64,000 bases of DNA, from assembly GCA_027886175.1 (NCBI GenBank), contig JAJNNQ010000011.1, positions 1,178,001 through 1,242,000 of the forward strand, read 5' to 3'. The translations under genes and the position numbers were made by a program. This stretch comes from Phylloscopus collybita (Eukaryota; Chordata; Aves; Passeriformes; Phylloscopidae). Positions within the stretch are counted from its first letter, which is position 1. Each line of letters opens with the position of its first letter. Under the pieces are notes generated by a model. That model did no database searches and had not been told where the DNA came from. It worked only from the letters and a program-made list of their open reading frames with translations. Positions 1 through 11,500 of this stretch are shown piece by piece.

Positions 1-383
1 CTGAACCGGTTTCTTTGCAGAATCATCTCTGCTCCAACAGGATCACGTCTGCCATTTCAGAAGTGTTTGGACTGTTTACGTTTGGACTGTTTCTCAACAT
101 CCTGAATCACAGGGTCAGATTGAAATTCTGACTTTGTCAGGGTTTTCTTCTAAAATTATTGTTTATTTGTTTATTTGTTTGTTTGGTTGGGTGGTTTTGT
201 TTCCTATCATATTTGTATTGTTAATACCTCCTAGTAAAGAACTGTTATTCCTATTCCCAACATCTTTGCCTGAGAGCCCTTGATTGCAAAATTATAATTC
301 ATCGGGGTGTGAGGGGTTGGTATTCTCCATCCTAGGGGAACCTCAGTTTCCCTGGCAGATACCTGTCTTTCCAAACCAAGACA
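1..383 (+). repeat. 3' part of an LTR (family C)
   Basis: The window opens inside an LTR-like repeat that ends in a CA dinucleotide at 383 (ending ccaaaccaagaca). Two other pieces of the same family lie at 47,487-48,112 and 48,799-49,090. All share a T/G-rich block of TTTG repeats, the phrase ttcctattcccaa and, where present, the same terminus. The left end lies outside the window. No coding capacity is visible. The family is named here only for cross-reference. Confidence 0.55.
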
Positions 384-1544
384 CCAAAACATGCAGGCAC
401 GAGCAAGGCAACACCAACTGAATCATGTCTAGACCCACTAAGCTGTACGTAGACACTTTGTAAGATGGTACCAGAAACAGAGGAGATGGAGGATAGATTG
501 CTCTTAGCACTCAGCCAGATGCATAATTCTTTGGAAGGTCTGGAATATCAGTGATCCAATTGAAGATGTGTCAGCTGAAATAAGTCATGTGTTAGCCTCA
601 TTCAGTGACTAAGAAATAGAACAGCCATCGATGTCCAAGCTGAGTCACAGCTTCTGCACATTTCCTGAAATAAGTTTTGATTGCTAATGACGAAGCAGTT
701 GAAACTCCTGTATTTGTTTGTACTGTAATTTGCAGGCAGCAGAACGTTGGGATACAGACTGTTTAAAAGATGAGACAAGTAGCTGGAATGAACGGAAGCC
801 GTATTTCAGATAGGTTGTGTGAATAAGCAATGGTGTCCTAGAATTACCTCCCTCTGTTGTTCTTTATTCTCTTATTCTTCCTTCCTTGTGCTGCTGTACA
901 TGCATGTCAGGAGGAATGCGGCAGAAGTGACCCTTCTGACACTGTGACTGAGAGATACCAGCACTTTAAAAAAACTGGAGCAGATAAAAGAAATCCTAAA
1001 AGAATCCCCAAGTAGGGGAGCAGAGAGTGTTCCTAAAGGCAGTCTTGTTCATATGGTGTTGGTTTCTACATAAAAAGCATGAAACTTGATAATTTTAAAC
1101 CTTTCCTTTGTATATAGATACGGTTGGTTTTGTTGTTGTTTCTGTTGTTTGTTTGTTTGTTTTAATTTAAGATTGGGTGGTTTTCGGGCTGGGGTTAGCA
1201 GGAAGGATTTTAAGACTGCAAAACTCAGGAGTCCTCTTGTTTGTTCTGTGCATTTCATGAATTGCAGTCCTTAACTTCAGTGGAGTTTTACAGTGAAAGA
1301 AGAAAGACAGCTCAACAGCAGCACCTTCCCAAACCAAAGTGTCATGGAGTGGTCTGCACGACTTGGGATTTTGCCATGGAAGGTACTGGGCATCCTTGAG
1401 TGTGTGGGATGGAACAAGAAGAAACAAGTTGATTGTTGCTTTCCACACTTGTAGTGGTGTGTTATTGTATTTGTGTTCTGATTGTTATAAATGTGCTGCC
1501 CAATTATCCAATAATAAAAACAAAACAAAATTTAAATGTAGTAG
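384..1544. other. Unique-looking AT-rich stretch, no gene seen
   Basis: Only short open frames occur here, on both strands, without splice-site context or recognisable protein. Poly-T and TTTG simple sequence occurs near 1,135-1,165. I see no RNA gene or clear repeat family. Confidence 0.4.
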
Positions 1545-1960
1545 AAATTTTAATTAAGCAGCTTGATTATACAAAATTGAATACAATCAAACAATGAATA
1601 ATAGTAAATAATTGGTTTGGTTAATAATGCATAAGCAGAAACATAAACCGCGGGGTACGGAGCAGGACCTTGGAATCCCACCCCCCGTACAAACGAGATA
1701 ACCTCGCGCTGGCCCCTTTATAGAGTGAGCCAATGTGTGCCACCACCCATCTCCACCTATTTTCGATTCGTAAGATTTGCATCACTTGTTTGTATCACCA
1801 CCTTTTACTATGCATGCTTCATCATCTCTTTTAGGGAGTTGTGCCTCTTTTTGGAGGTCTTCTGAGGAAGGCTCATCCTCTTCATCACGTGTCCTTTGAA
1901 TAACCTTTCTTGTTGCTCATGCATATTTAGCTGCCTCTTTAGTTACACATGCGGACTAAA
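1545..1960 (-). repeat. Possible antisense LTR
   Basis: Read on the minus strand, this segment has a CCAAT-type element, a TATA-like box (ctataaag, near 1,718-1,725) followed by a GC-rich leader, and an AT-rich tail, which is LTR-like architecture. No paired LTR, primer site or retroviral frame lies beside it, so it would be solo. The boundaries are approximate and other promoter-bearing repeats are possible. Confidence 0.3.
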
Positions 1961-3389
1961 CTTGTATTATATAAGCAAATACCAAGTTTGAACATTTCGG
2001 CATTTAAAAGATCGTGTCTGAAGTTATTGAAGTTACATAGACAGTGGTTGCCACCATCAGTGCTGTGGGGTTGCTGGGTTTGTAGTTTGTTTTGGAGTTC
2101 TTGTCTGTCTGTTTGTCCCTCTTCCCCAAACAGTGACTGCCTTGCAGGTGTTTTGCTATTTGGAATTTCTCTTCCTTTATCAACATCACAGTAGCAATGG
2201 AGGAGGTGGCCTTACCCACTGGATAAGTGACCTTTCCATAATATTTTCAGAATTTCCAAGTGTGTGCAAATCCCTCCTAACCCTCCATATTGGCTGATAT
2301 TATAAGCTTTGTGTATGAGTATGGCGAAAGTTGTGGTTTCAGGTTGCTCATAAACCCTCCACCACAATGATGAATGCTGACATTTGGTGGGATTTCCTCC
2401 CCCCTCCCCAGTGACCTACATCCCATGAATGCCATGCTGCTGTGGTGCTAGGGCTGTGTGTCTACTCTGTCCATTAATTGAAAATCAGATATATTATCCA
2501 AAAAGGAAAAAACCCCTCACTTTTTATTACCTTGAAATAGCACCATAGAAAACCATAGAAAGGGAATAAAAAAATCAATGTCATACAATATGTGACAATA
2601 CACACAATGCCATGCAACATACGAGTTACATCTGATAAATTGGCCACCACATAAATTATGGTATTGGTACTGGGTATCAGTTGTTACTCCTGTCTCTTAG
2701 ATTCTGGTTTTGAAATTCCTTTCTGCAGATATGATCTCCCATTTCTCAGGGAGGTGCTGACATGAAGTTTCTCTCACAGGACTCTTTCAGTTTTGAAGTT
2801 TTCACTGTTCCAGCAAGTCCTAGGAGCTATGGGAAAACTTCCCCCTCTCTTTTCAAAGGTTCTTGTACACATGTGCACGATGCAAAAGCACACATAAAAG
2901 ACCTGTCCTAATCCATGTTAGCAGGAAAAAACATGGAAATGAAAGGTTAAGTTGATCTTTTAAATTTCTTTCAGGAAAAAAAAGTCCACTTAGAAATAGA
3001 AATGACCTCTCTGACAATGCTTGGGAGGTATGTATTCCACATATTTGAGAGCTATATCTGCTTTCTGTTTATGATGATGGGCTGTCTGAACATATCTACT
3101 ACACAGGAATAATTGCTCCAGTGCTCTTCCAGCATAAATGGGGGCAAGGATCTAAACTAGCTGCCCTCTGCTACATCCTGGCATTTCTCTGCTCACTTCC
3201 TCTGAAGATGCCTAGCTGTGGAAGTATTTGTGGAAACAAATCAAGATTGTTATTTACAATTAACAATCTTTATTGATTGATTAATTAATTCCCTCACAGC
3301 CTCAGTGCTAAACCTGAATGGTTAACGTCAGATGTCAGTTTTTGGGAATGACTAGTTCCTCTATGGTTTGAACAGACCTTGTGTGATCT
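1961..3389. other. Intergenic sequence, no gene seen
   Basis: AT-rich sequence with scattered A-runs. No open frame here looks like a protein, and no splice-site-bounded exon was recognised. It ends at the CpG-rich block that may be the HYDIN promoter. Confidence 0.4.
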
Positions 3390-3620
3390 CATAAGGAGAT
3401 GGGCCCCGCGCCCCTCTGCGGGCCTGGCCCGGCCGTCACAATCGGGTTCCGCGGTTGCCTGGGAACCGCCAAGGCGCCGGCAGCGGCTGTGGCGGTGCTG
3501 CGGCCTCAGTTGCCTGAGAGCGCGCTCCGGACTGGCTGTTCCAGCCTGGGCGCTGCAGGCGGCTACACTGGGCGATCGCCGAGTGAATTCTTCCGAGGGA
3601 TTGGTCTCTGAGAGCGAGCG
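3390..3620 (+). promoter_or_regulatory. CpG island with RFX X-box-like site; candidate HYDIN promoter
   Basis: A sharply CpG-rich block lies in otherwise AT-rich DNA. At 3,453-3,467 it holds GGTTGCCTGGGAACC, an imperfect inverted repeat close to the RFX X-box (GTNRCC-N0-3-RGYAAC). RFX sites are typical of cilia-gene promoters, and the first HYDIN coding exon follows about 2 kb downstream on the same strand. A plausible splice donor (gaag/gtaaag, about 3,925) would let a non-coding first exon run from this island across the 36-bp repeat. The link to HYDIN is an inference from position and motif. Confidence 0.5.
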
Positions 3621-3895
3621 CTGAACTCGCAGAGCCTTGGTTTCTGCGAGCGAGTGCTGAACTCTCGGGGAATTGGTCTCTGAGAGCGAGCGCTGAACTC
3701 TCGGGGAATTGGTCCCTGAGAGCGAGTGCTGAACTCTCGGGGAATTGGTCCCTGAGAGCGAGTGCTGAACTCTCGGGGAATTGGTCCCTGAGAGCGAGCG
3801 CTGAACTCTCGGGGAATTGGTCCCTGAGAGCGAGAGCTGAACTCTCGGGGAATTGGTCCCTGTGAGCGAGCCTGGGACTCGCAGAACATTGGTTT
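3604..3895. repeat. 36-bp tandem repeat, about 8 units
   Basis: About eight head-to-tail copies of a 36-bp unit contain the phrases aactctcgggg and gagagcgag. Units differ by a few bases, and the outermost units differ most. Because 36 is divisible by 3, two minus-strand frames stay open through the array (for example 3,294-4,115) and show a 12-residue period. I treat these as by-products of the repeat, not genes. Confidence 0.85.
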
Positions 3896-4566
3896 CTGCG
3901 AGGGAGTCCTGAATTGCCTTTGAAGGTAAAGATTGACTAAAGCTGAACTTTTTGGTTTTGTCACATCTGTGCTCTGAAAAAGAATGCCAAAGGGAAATCC
4001 AGGATGTGATAATGCCAATCTTCTGGTGCAGCTCTTCAGTGGCATGTACAGCTGAGTGGATGAACAATAGATGGTCTACTGATTGTGCTCTTTTTTTACT
4101 GAAGAAATGCAACATTTTCCAAAAATTCTAGTCTATACATTTTTTCCTCTAGTGACTACTTAAACTGCTTAAAGTGAACAAGTTCTGTTCAAGTTTCAGT
4201 GGGGTTTTATGATCTGGTTATTAAATGTTTTAGGAAAATGCCTCTGAATTAAGGTGCAAACAAGACCATATGGCAAAGTCAAAAGTCTGGATTTTATGTA
4301 ACAGTAAATGTGAGGAAGAGACAGAGAGAAAAGGAAATAGAAAATGGGGGGGGGGAGACAGATTGAGTAGAAAATATCACCATTCCATGGACCCAGTGGC
4401 ATACTCTTAAATCCTCTTCTGGTCTTCTCTGGCATGAGAGGATTTGCAAACCATAAGACTCCAAAGGATTCATACAGATTTGGGCAAGGTGGGACTGCCC
4501 AGGTACCTCCGTGGGGTGGGGCAAGTTTGCCTCTGTTTCTTGCTACTTTCCAACCATCTAAAACTT

Positions 4567-5560
4567 CTAGCACCAGTATATCCTTGGAGACTGCCATGAA
4601 CTGGGTTCTGGATTTTCAGATCTGTTGTGTTACTTTGCATCGTCCCATGCAGTGATCTGGTGCAAGGCTCAGGAATGGCTCTGGGTGGTCTTTGATGGGC
4701 TCTGACACCCCCTCAGCTGCCCCTCCTGGGAATGTCCCCTGGATGTGGGCTTGTGGGGGTGAGGGGTTTTGGAGCTGAGCCAGTTTGTGTGAGGGAGGAG
4801 GCACTGGGTGTCCAGTGCCTCTTACCAGAGGGTTCTGCCACGCTCCCAGAATTTCCTCCTTGCCCCTCTGTTGATGGGAGGTTTGTGTGCAAACCTGGCC
4901 TCAGAAGATGAGTCTATGACTTCCCCACCCTGAGCCCAGACAGAGCTGATTTTCAGGACAGCTGCTGGCTTTGCCTTTGGGGTGGATACATTTTTCTCCC
5001 TCAGCTTTGTTAACTTCTCCCCAGACCTGAGATAATAGGACAACAGTGTCACCTTTATCTTGTCTCAGGCTCCCTTAGATGACTTAACTCACAGTCCAAA
5101 GTTCTAGTCAGGAGGCCCTTTCAGGCAAGAGTGGGCTTTGGTGTTGCAGCTTCTTTATAGAGGTTTGTCACAATGAACAAAAAGTCCTTTATAACAACAT
5201 TTCAGCCATTAGCCATAACATTCCAGTCTCTCACAAGTCCTGTGAGGAGCAGCTGAGAGAGCAGGGGTGGTTTAGCATAAAGGAGATCCACTCTGGCTAT
5301 TTTAAAGTGATATTTAAGCTACAGCTTAGTCCGTTCTATTATTGGCATTCAGATTTTTAGCTCCAGGTTTCAGTGTGATCCATCTTTGAATTGCACAGCG
5401 TAGCCATCTAGTTCAAATAAAGTCCAGCTAGAGGCCTAACAAGTCTAGCTACGGATGCCAAACAAGCACGTAGCTAACTTTCAGCTAAAATTTTTAGCAC
5501 CAGTATATCCCTTGAGTCTGCCATGAATTGGGTTCTGGATTTTCAAAGTCCCATTGTTGC
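4567..5560. repeat. Two dispersed copies of a short repeat (4,567-4,620 and 5,490-5,545)
   Basis: The phrase beginning caccagtatatcc and continuing to ctggattttca occurs at about 4,570-4,620 and again at about 5,499-5,545 with few differences. The DNA between shows no recognisable gene. The second copy sits just upstream of the candidate first coding exon of the HYDIN-like gene. Confidence 0.5.
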
Positions 5561-5569
5561 TCCTTGCAG

Positions 5570-8500
5570 TTTTGTTGAGGCATTGTCGCTCCTCTGCGAC
5601 ATCCTCCCTTCAAAATGGCTTCTGGATTCTCAGAAAAGACACCAACACCTCGTCTTTTGTCCAGGGAAAGACTGAAGTCTATTAGTGTGAGTATCCGCTG
5701 GAAACTCCCCTGGTGTCCCTCCTCTCCCTGCCCTGCCTGTTGTCCAGCAGCACAGTGAAGCTGCAGACCCCGTCCCCACCTCTTTGTGTGTGCTCCTCTT
5801 GGTGGGGGCTGTCCTGGTGCAGCAGGGAACACCGTGTGCTGCTTCAGGGACAGTGCAGCGTCTTGTGCCACCGGAGCCAAGTTAAAGCCATGAGCAGCTG
5901 AAGCCCTGAGCGTGTGCTTCCTTCCCTCCCCTTTGTCGCAGCAATTCCTTCTGTCAGGCTGGACACTCACCTGTGCTGCTCTGACCAACCTGCCCTTGGG
6001 CATGTGCGGGGGAAGCTCAAACTCTGCCCTGCTAGAAGAGGTTCCAAACCAGCTGTTCTCTCTCATCTCTGTGTGGGGCACAGATCCAGCCCTGCAGACA
6101 GCACTGCAGTCAGGGCCACAAAGGTCCCTTGGCTGTCAGGAGCTCACCTGACTGAAGATCAAAGCCCCCACTGCTGAGGCTCTGTCAAGGAGATCCCTCT
6201 GTTTTCTTCTGTGGAGGGCTCTGTGAGCCCAGACGGACAACACCAATGCTAATTAACAGAGAGAACTAAAACTTGGACACTTTGCTGTGCACCTCACTCT
6301 TGCTACAGCTTTGCTTTCTTGCCTCTCTTGGACTCAGCCAGCAGTGCTGTCTCCACGCTGTCAGTTTTGAGTGTTGTGCAGGGATGGAGTTAGAGGAGTT
6401 CTGAGAGCCCCTCCCCACTCTCTGAAAAAAGCCACTGCCTCAATCCAATGAAACTAAAGAGGAGAGAAATGCCCAGAGAGCAGAAATCCCCAAATATATC
6501 TCATCATATCATGGAGAAGCTAATGGGACAGAGCCATGTGGTTGGAGTATGTGTATTGCACTCTGCATTATTAATTTACTGATGCTGAGGATTTTAGCAG
6601 GTACCTTCCAGGGCTTCCAGGATTGTCCTAGACTATGTGATCACAAATTATTCACCCACACTGCTTGTTCGAGAAAAGCCTCCTGAACTATGGCATCTCT
6701 GAGGCTCTTGTTAGTTTTTATGGTTTTTGGTTTGTTTTTTTTTTCCCTATCAGCTGCTTCCCTTTAAGATCCTGAGGAAGAAGTTTCTCAATGTGAAGAA
6801 TCAGGCCAGTACTGGGAGGAGTGTTGTGCCCAGAATTGGCCGATTTCTACACAAGCGTGAGACTGGTGAAAAGGTATCCTTTTCCTGCTCTTTTCCTTCC
6901 TGTTTTTGACGTAGAGTTTGAAGAGGTGTTGTGTTTGTGACAGGCTTGCCAGCAGCAAAATACCTCAGTGTTCCAGGTCCTGTTGTCATTACAAACTGCT
7001 GCTAGTTTGGAGTGCTGATCTGCACTAAGGCAACACAAATAACCTCTGCTGAAGCTGCTGGGGTTTGCTGGAGTGTAGCTGCCATTGCTAAAACAGTGGG
7101 GGGAAGGCTGGGGACACAAAGGCACAAAATTGCCATTTTCCATTCTCCTGCTGAAACAGCCACCTCTTGCTTTGGCACGGTCACCATCAAATGCTACAAC
7201 TTTGCTTTCTTGCCTCTCTTGGACTCAGCCAGCAGTGCTGTCTCCACGCTGTCAGTTTTGAGTGTTGTGCAGGGATGGAGTTAGAGGAGTTCTGAGAGCC
7301 CCTCCCCACTCTCTGAAAAAAGCCACTGCCTGAATCCAATGAAACTAAAGAGGAAAGAAATGCCCAGAGAGCAGAAATCCCCAAACATATCCCATCAGAT
7401 CATGGAGAAGCTAATGGGACAGAGCCATGTGGTTGGAGTATGTGTATTGCACTCTGCATTATTAATTTACTGATGCTAAGGATTTCAGCAGGTAACTTCC
7501 AGGGCTTCCAGGACTGTCCTAGTGGCCTGCTCAGTGTGGTGCAAGAAAGTTTGATCAGCCCAGGGCAGAGGTGGAAGAGCCACTGTTTGCCCCGTGTGGG
7601 CTGGGCAGATGTGCTCAGCCAGAGTCTGTACTTCACTGGGGATCAGTGCAGAATCTTCCTGCAAGCAGCTGAACCTCTCCCTGATCTGTCTGTCTTGCCT
7701 CTCCTTGCAGTCCTCGGCAGCTGACCCAGAGCAGAGCTCATTTCAGCCTTGCCCACCAGAGGTGGTGTTTCAGAACTACAGCCCTGGTCAGCTCTGTGAA
7801 ATGCCCGTGCTTCTGAGGAACAGGGACAAGGTAAGTGCTGGCACGTGGACGTTTAACACTGTGCTGGAAGAGGAGAGCAGAGAAGGGTGCTTAAGGATGG
7901 CACCAAGGCATGTCCACCTGTCTCCACAAGTGGCAAAACCATCATTCCACGTCTTTCCCGCAGGTTCCTCATCTGGTGAAGGTCACCATGGAGAGCTCAC
8001 CGTATTTCCAGCTGGTGGGCTCCGATGATGTGCGCCGCAAGGTGCCACCGGGCCTCTGTGCCACTGTCTGCATCCTCTTCACCCCTGCAGAGAACAAGGT
8101 GAGTCTGGAAACGCCAAGAGATTGGTGTCTTAAGTGCAAAGTGAACCTGCAGGGTTGCATTCAGGGCATCTGGCCTGGGTTTTGAGGACCTCTGCTGGTT
8201 TCAGTGGAGTTGCACTGGATCTAGAACTGGGAGATACTCTTTGGCCATGCTGAAGATAGGGACAAATGCCCTGTGCTGAGACAGTTTCTTTTCCTGCAGG
8301 ATTATTTCCACCAGCTCCTCTGCACCACTGAAAGGGAAGAGTTCATTGTGCCAATTCGGGCCATTGGTGCCCGAGGCATCCTGGACTTCCCTGACCAGCT
8401 GGACTTCTCGGAGTGTCCGGTCAAGTGCAGCAGCCAGAGGACTCTGCTGGTGCGCAATGTTGGTAACCGGGAAGCTCGTTACCAGCTGAGCACCCAGAGG

Positions 8501-11500
8501 TGAGGCAGCTCCTCTGTGCTTGTGCAAAACTCCTCTGGGTGATAACAGAGTTGGGAAAGAACAACAAAAGGAACTCGAGCATTGCAGCTGCTGCCCTGCA
8601 GCCCTGGCTGGGAATGGGCAGGATGGAGGCATCTGCTCTTGCTTTCAGTGCTCTTAGCAGGATGCATCCTTTGAGCTTTCTCTGTCCCAGATGGCCTGGA
8701 GGCTACTGGAACGTGTTAGTAGCTGGCTTGCACCCTCCTGAGCACAAGCAGCTTCTGAAATGGTTCCTCAGCACTGTCAGCCAAATAGACCCATTCTCTG
8801 GGAGGCCACAAGCACGTGGCTTTGCAATGGTCTTCTCATGTGATGCCCCATGAGCTGTGTTGTGGACAGCCTGTGCTGTTCCTGTCAGCCTCAGAAGGCA
8901 ATCTCTGTTTCTCCTGTTGGCTGAACTGGAGAGGGTAATGCATTTTTGACGCCGTATCTGCAAGGAAACCAGTTCAGTTGGCAGATGGTGAGTTGAGAGT
9001 TACTTGATGCCAGAGGTCTGGGAGGAGCTGAGGTCAGGAATGCAGCACAGACCTGGGGTCCAACCTGTGGCAGCTGAGTGGCTTTGATTTTTTCCCCTGG
9101 TGAAAGAGAGGCCAGAAGGCAAATTGACTTTTCTGCTGTGAAATGTGAGGGTCTGAGAGGAGCTTCCACCAAAGCCTGCCAAAGCTATTTCAGCAGGCTC
9201 CTCAGATGCTGTTCCAACAGGCTGCTGCCTTTGACTGTGCAAATATGTAGGCAGGAACTTGTAAATCCATGCAAATTTTTTCTCTGGGATTTCCAGATCT
9301 TGTTTTGTCACCACCAAAATAAATACCCAATAAAGTTGGGTATCCTTTTGCAATGTGCTTTTGCCAGCTGTTTTATTGAGTGCTGCAGAGCATGTTGGAT
9401 CCTGCTTGATAGGGATTTAGAGAGTTTCTGAAGTTCAGGAATGAAATATTGAAGTAGATGGAACAGAGCTTGGGAGCAGTGACAGAGGGAAAGATGGAGC
9501 TTGTGATGTGCTGACTCTACAGAATTTTTAGCACAGAGATGGAGCTGCTTTAACCTAACAGACTGGATTGATTAGAACAGTTAATGCTGTTTGACTTCAG
9601 CTGTTACACCATCACCAAAAAGTTATACCTGGTAAGATTAGATGATATTTGGGTTTCTTCCTGCAGTAGGTGTTCATGGCCTGATGAGGCAATTCAATTG
9701 AATTTTCCTGTAACTTTCCCATCTTCCTTGGGGTGGCTGGCAGCTTTTCATGAGATTGATTCTCCCCAAATCAAAGAATTTCATAGTGGCAGTTAAGGCA
9801 CCAGTGGACAAAAGGACGCTTGTCTATAGCAGATAACTATGCCATGGCACTTGAAGTAGATGGCAGCACCCTTGAACACAGCATTTAGAAAAAGTGCAGG
9901 TGAATGGTGCTTTGAGAGCCTTGGTCACAACATTGCCAGCTTTGCTCCCTTGTCAGCTGTTTCTAAATGATGTCAGGAGTACTTGGTACCTGGTATCCTC
10001 ATGGCCATCACTTTTGCCCAGCTGTATCAATAAGGGGAGCTGATGCCTGATGAAAGTAAGCAAGATGCAAATGACCCTTGAGCCTCATTGCAGAGAGCTG
10101 GATGCAGAGGATGGGAGAGATGAGGTCATTTTATCTCACAGGATCTTGTGAGGGCTGGATCTCCTCACGCTAGACTCAGTAGCTGTTTCTGATGCTGTCT
10201 GTTCTGCCTTCTGCTGACTGTGGTTGGTTTGCTCTTTGCTTGCACAAGTCAGCAGAAGTGAAGGGGACTGCAAAAGGGGTAACATCCCCAGATGTCCCCC
10301 AAAAGTCCTGCTGTGTCTGTGTTGCAGCCCTTTCTCTGTCACTCCGGCCATGGGAGCTCTGGATGTGGGTGAAGCCACGCAGGTGACAGTGGGATACGAG
10401 CCACTGAAGACTGGCGACTCTTCCACGTCCCTTGTCGTGCACTACGACACAGGTGAGTGCTGGGCACTGCACAGGGCACTCTGTGCATCCCTCAGAGCAG
10501 AGCCCTTGCCAAGCAGAAGGGCTGATGGGGCCATGGCTTTAACGAGGGAGATGATGCTAGTTTTCATGGGGTTCATTTGTAGTCCCGTAGTTTGTAGTCA
10601 TGTCGTTTGTTGTCTTGATCCTTGTAGAGCCTTGTCAATGCCAGTTCTAGAGAGCATGTCTGATAGTTGTTGTTTCCATTTTGCCTGGGAAACGCTCACC
10701 TGCAGCAGGAATGGTGAGCTTGGTACTGACGTCTGAGCCCAGATGAATCCCAGGAGTTGGTTGGGAATAAGGAAGCTTTGAAAACTCTGGAAATGAGGAA
10801 GCCTTTGGTAGGGGTCTCTTCTAGAATGGGAAGTGCTGGCAGGTTGTCCAGAATATGCTCATGCTGTGCTCATGCAGCTCTCAGGTTGTGATAAATGTCC
10901 TGAGCCATGGAACTGCTCATTCAGCAAAAGGCTATGACACTCCTTTGTCTTCCCTGTGGTTTGCTCTGTTCCTTGTGCTTCCATCAGCCAGTGAGCTAAA
11001 CAAAGACTCCCCTTTGCTTTGTTCCAGGTGAAGACACCCACATAAGCCTTCATGGAAGAGCTGTGGATGTCCCCATCGGGCTGGACAGGAACAGTGTGGC
11101 ATTTGGGAAAACCTACGTCACACTGTCAAAGCGCACAACTGTGCTCATCCACAACCTGAGTGATACCACAGCCCGCTTCCGGTGGAAGGCTGTTGATGCC
11201 CAGGGAGATGAGCAGCTGAAGCTGAGGTAGGTTTGAAAGATCCATTGCAGTGACATACCTTGCCCAAGGGTGAAACTAATGTATGGCTTCAGGAGATATT
11301 GGGGCTTTTGAATGGCTTAGGGTCAGTAAACCATGCCATCTGTACCTGCCTCCCCCAAGCAGTTATGTGTCAGGAAAAGCCACTTGGGGTGGCTGGTGGA
11401 TTCTTCCTCCAGAAGAATCTCTGTGGCAGAGCCTTTGAGCCAGGAAGTTCTCTTGAGGGCTGCTGGCTTTGGAAACCTCTCCTGAGCTTGCAGTTGTGGA

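Noticed and set aside
3294..4115. 273-codon minus-strand frame with 12-residue repeats, and a 160-codon overlapping frame
   Set aside because: Both frames are produced by the 36-bp tandem repeat and continue only into flanking non-coding sequence. No domain is visible.
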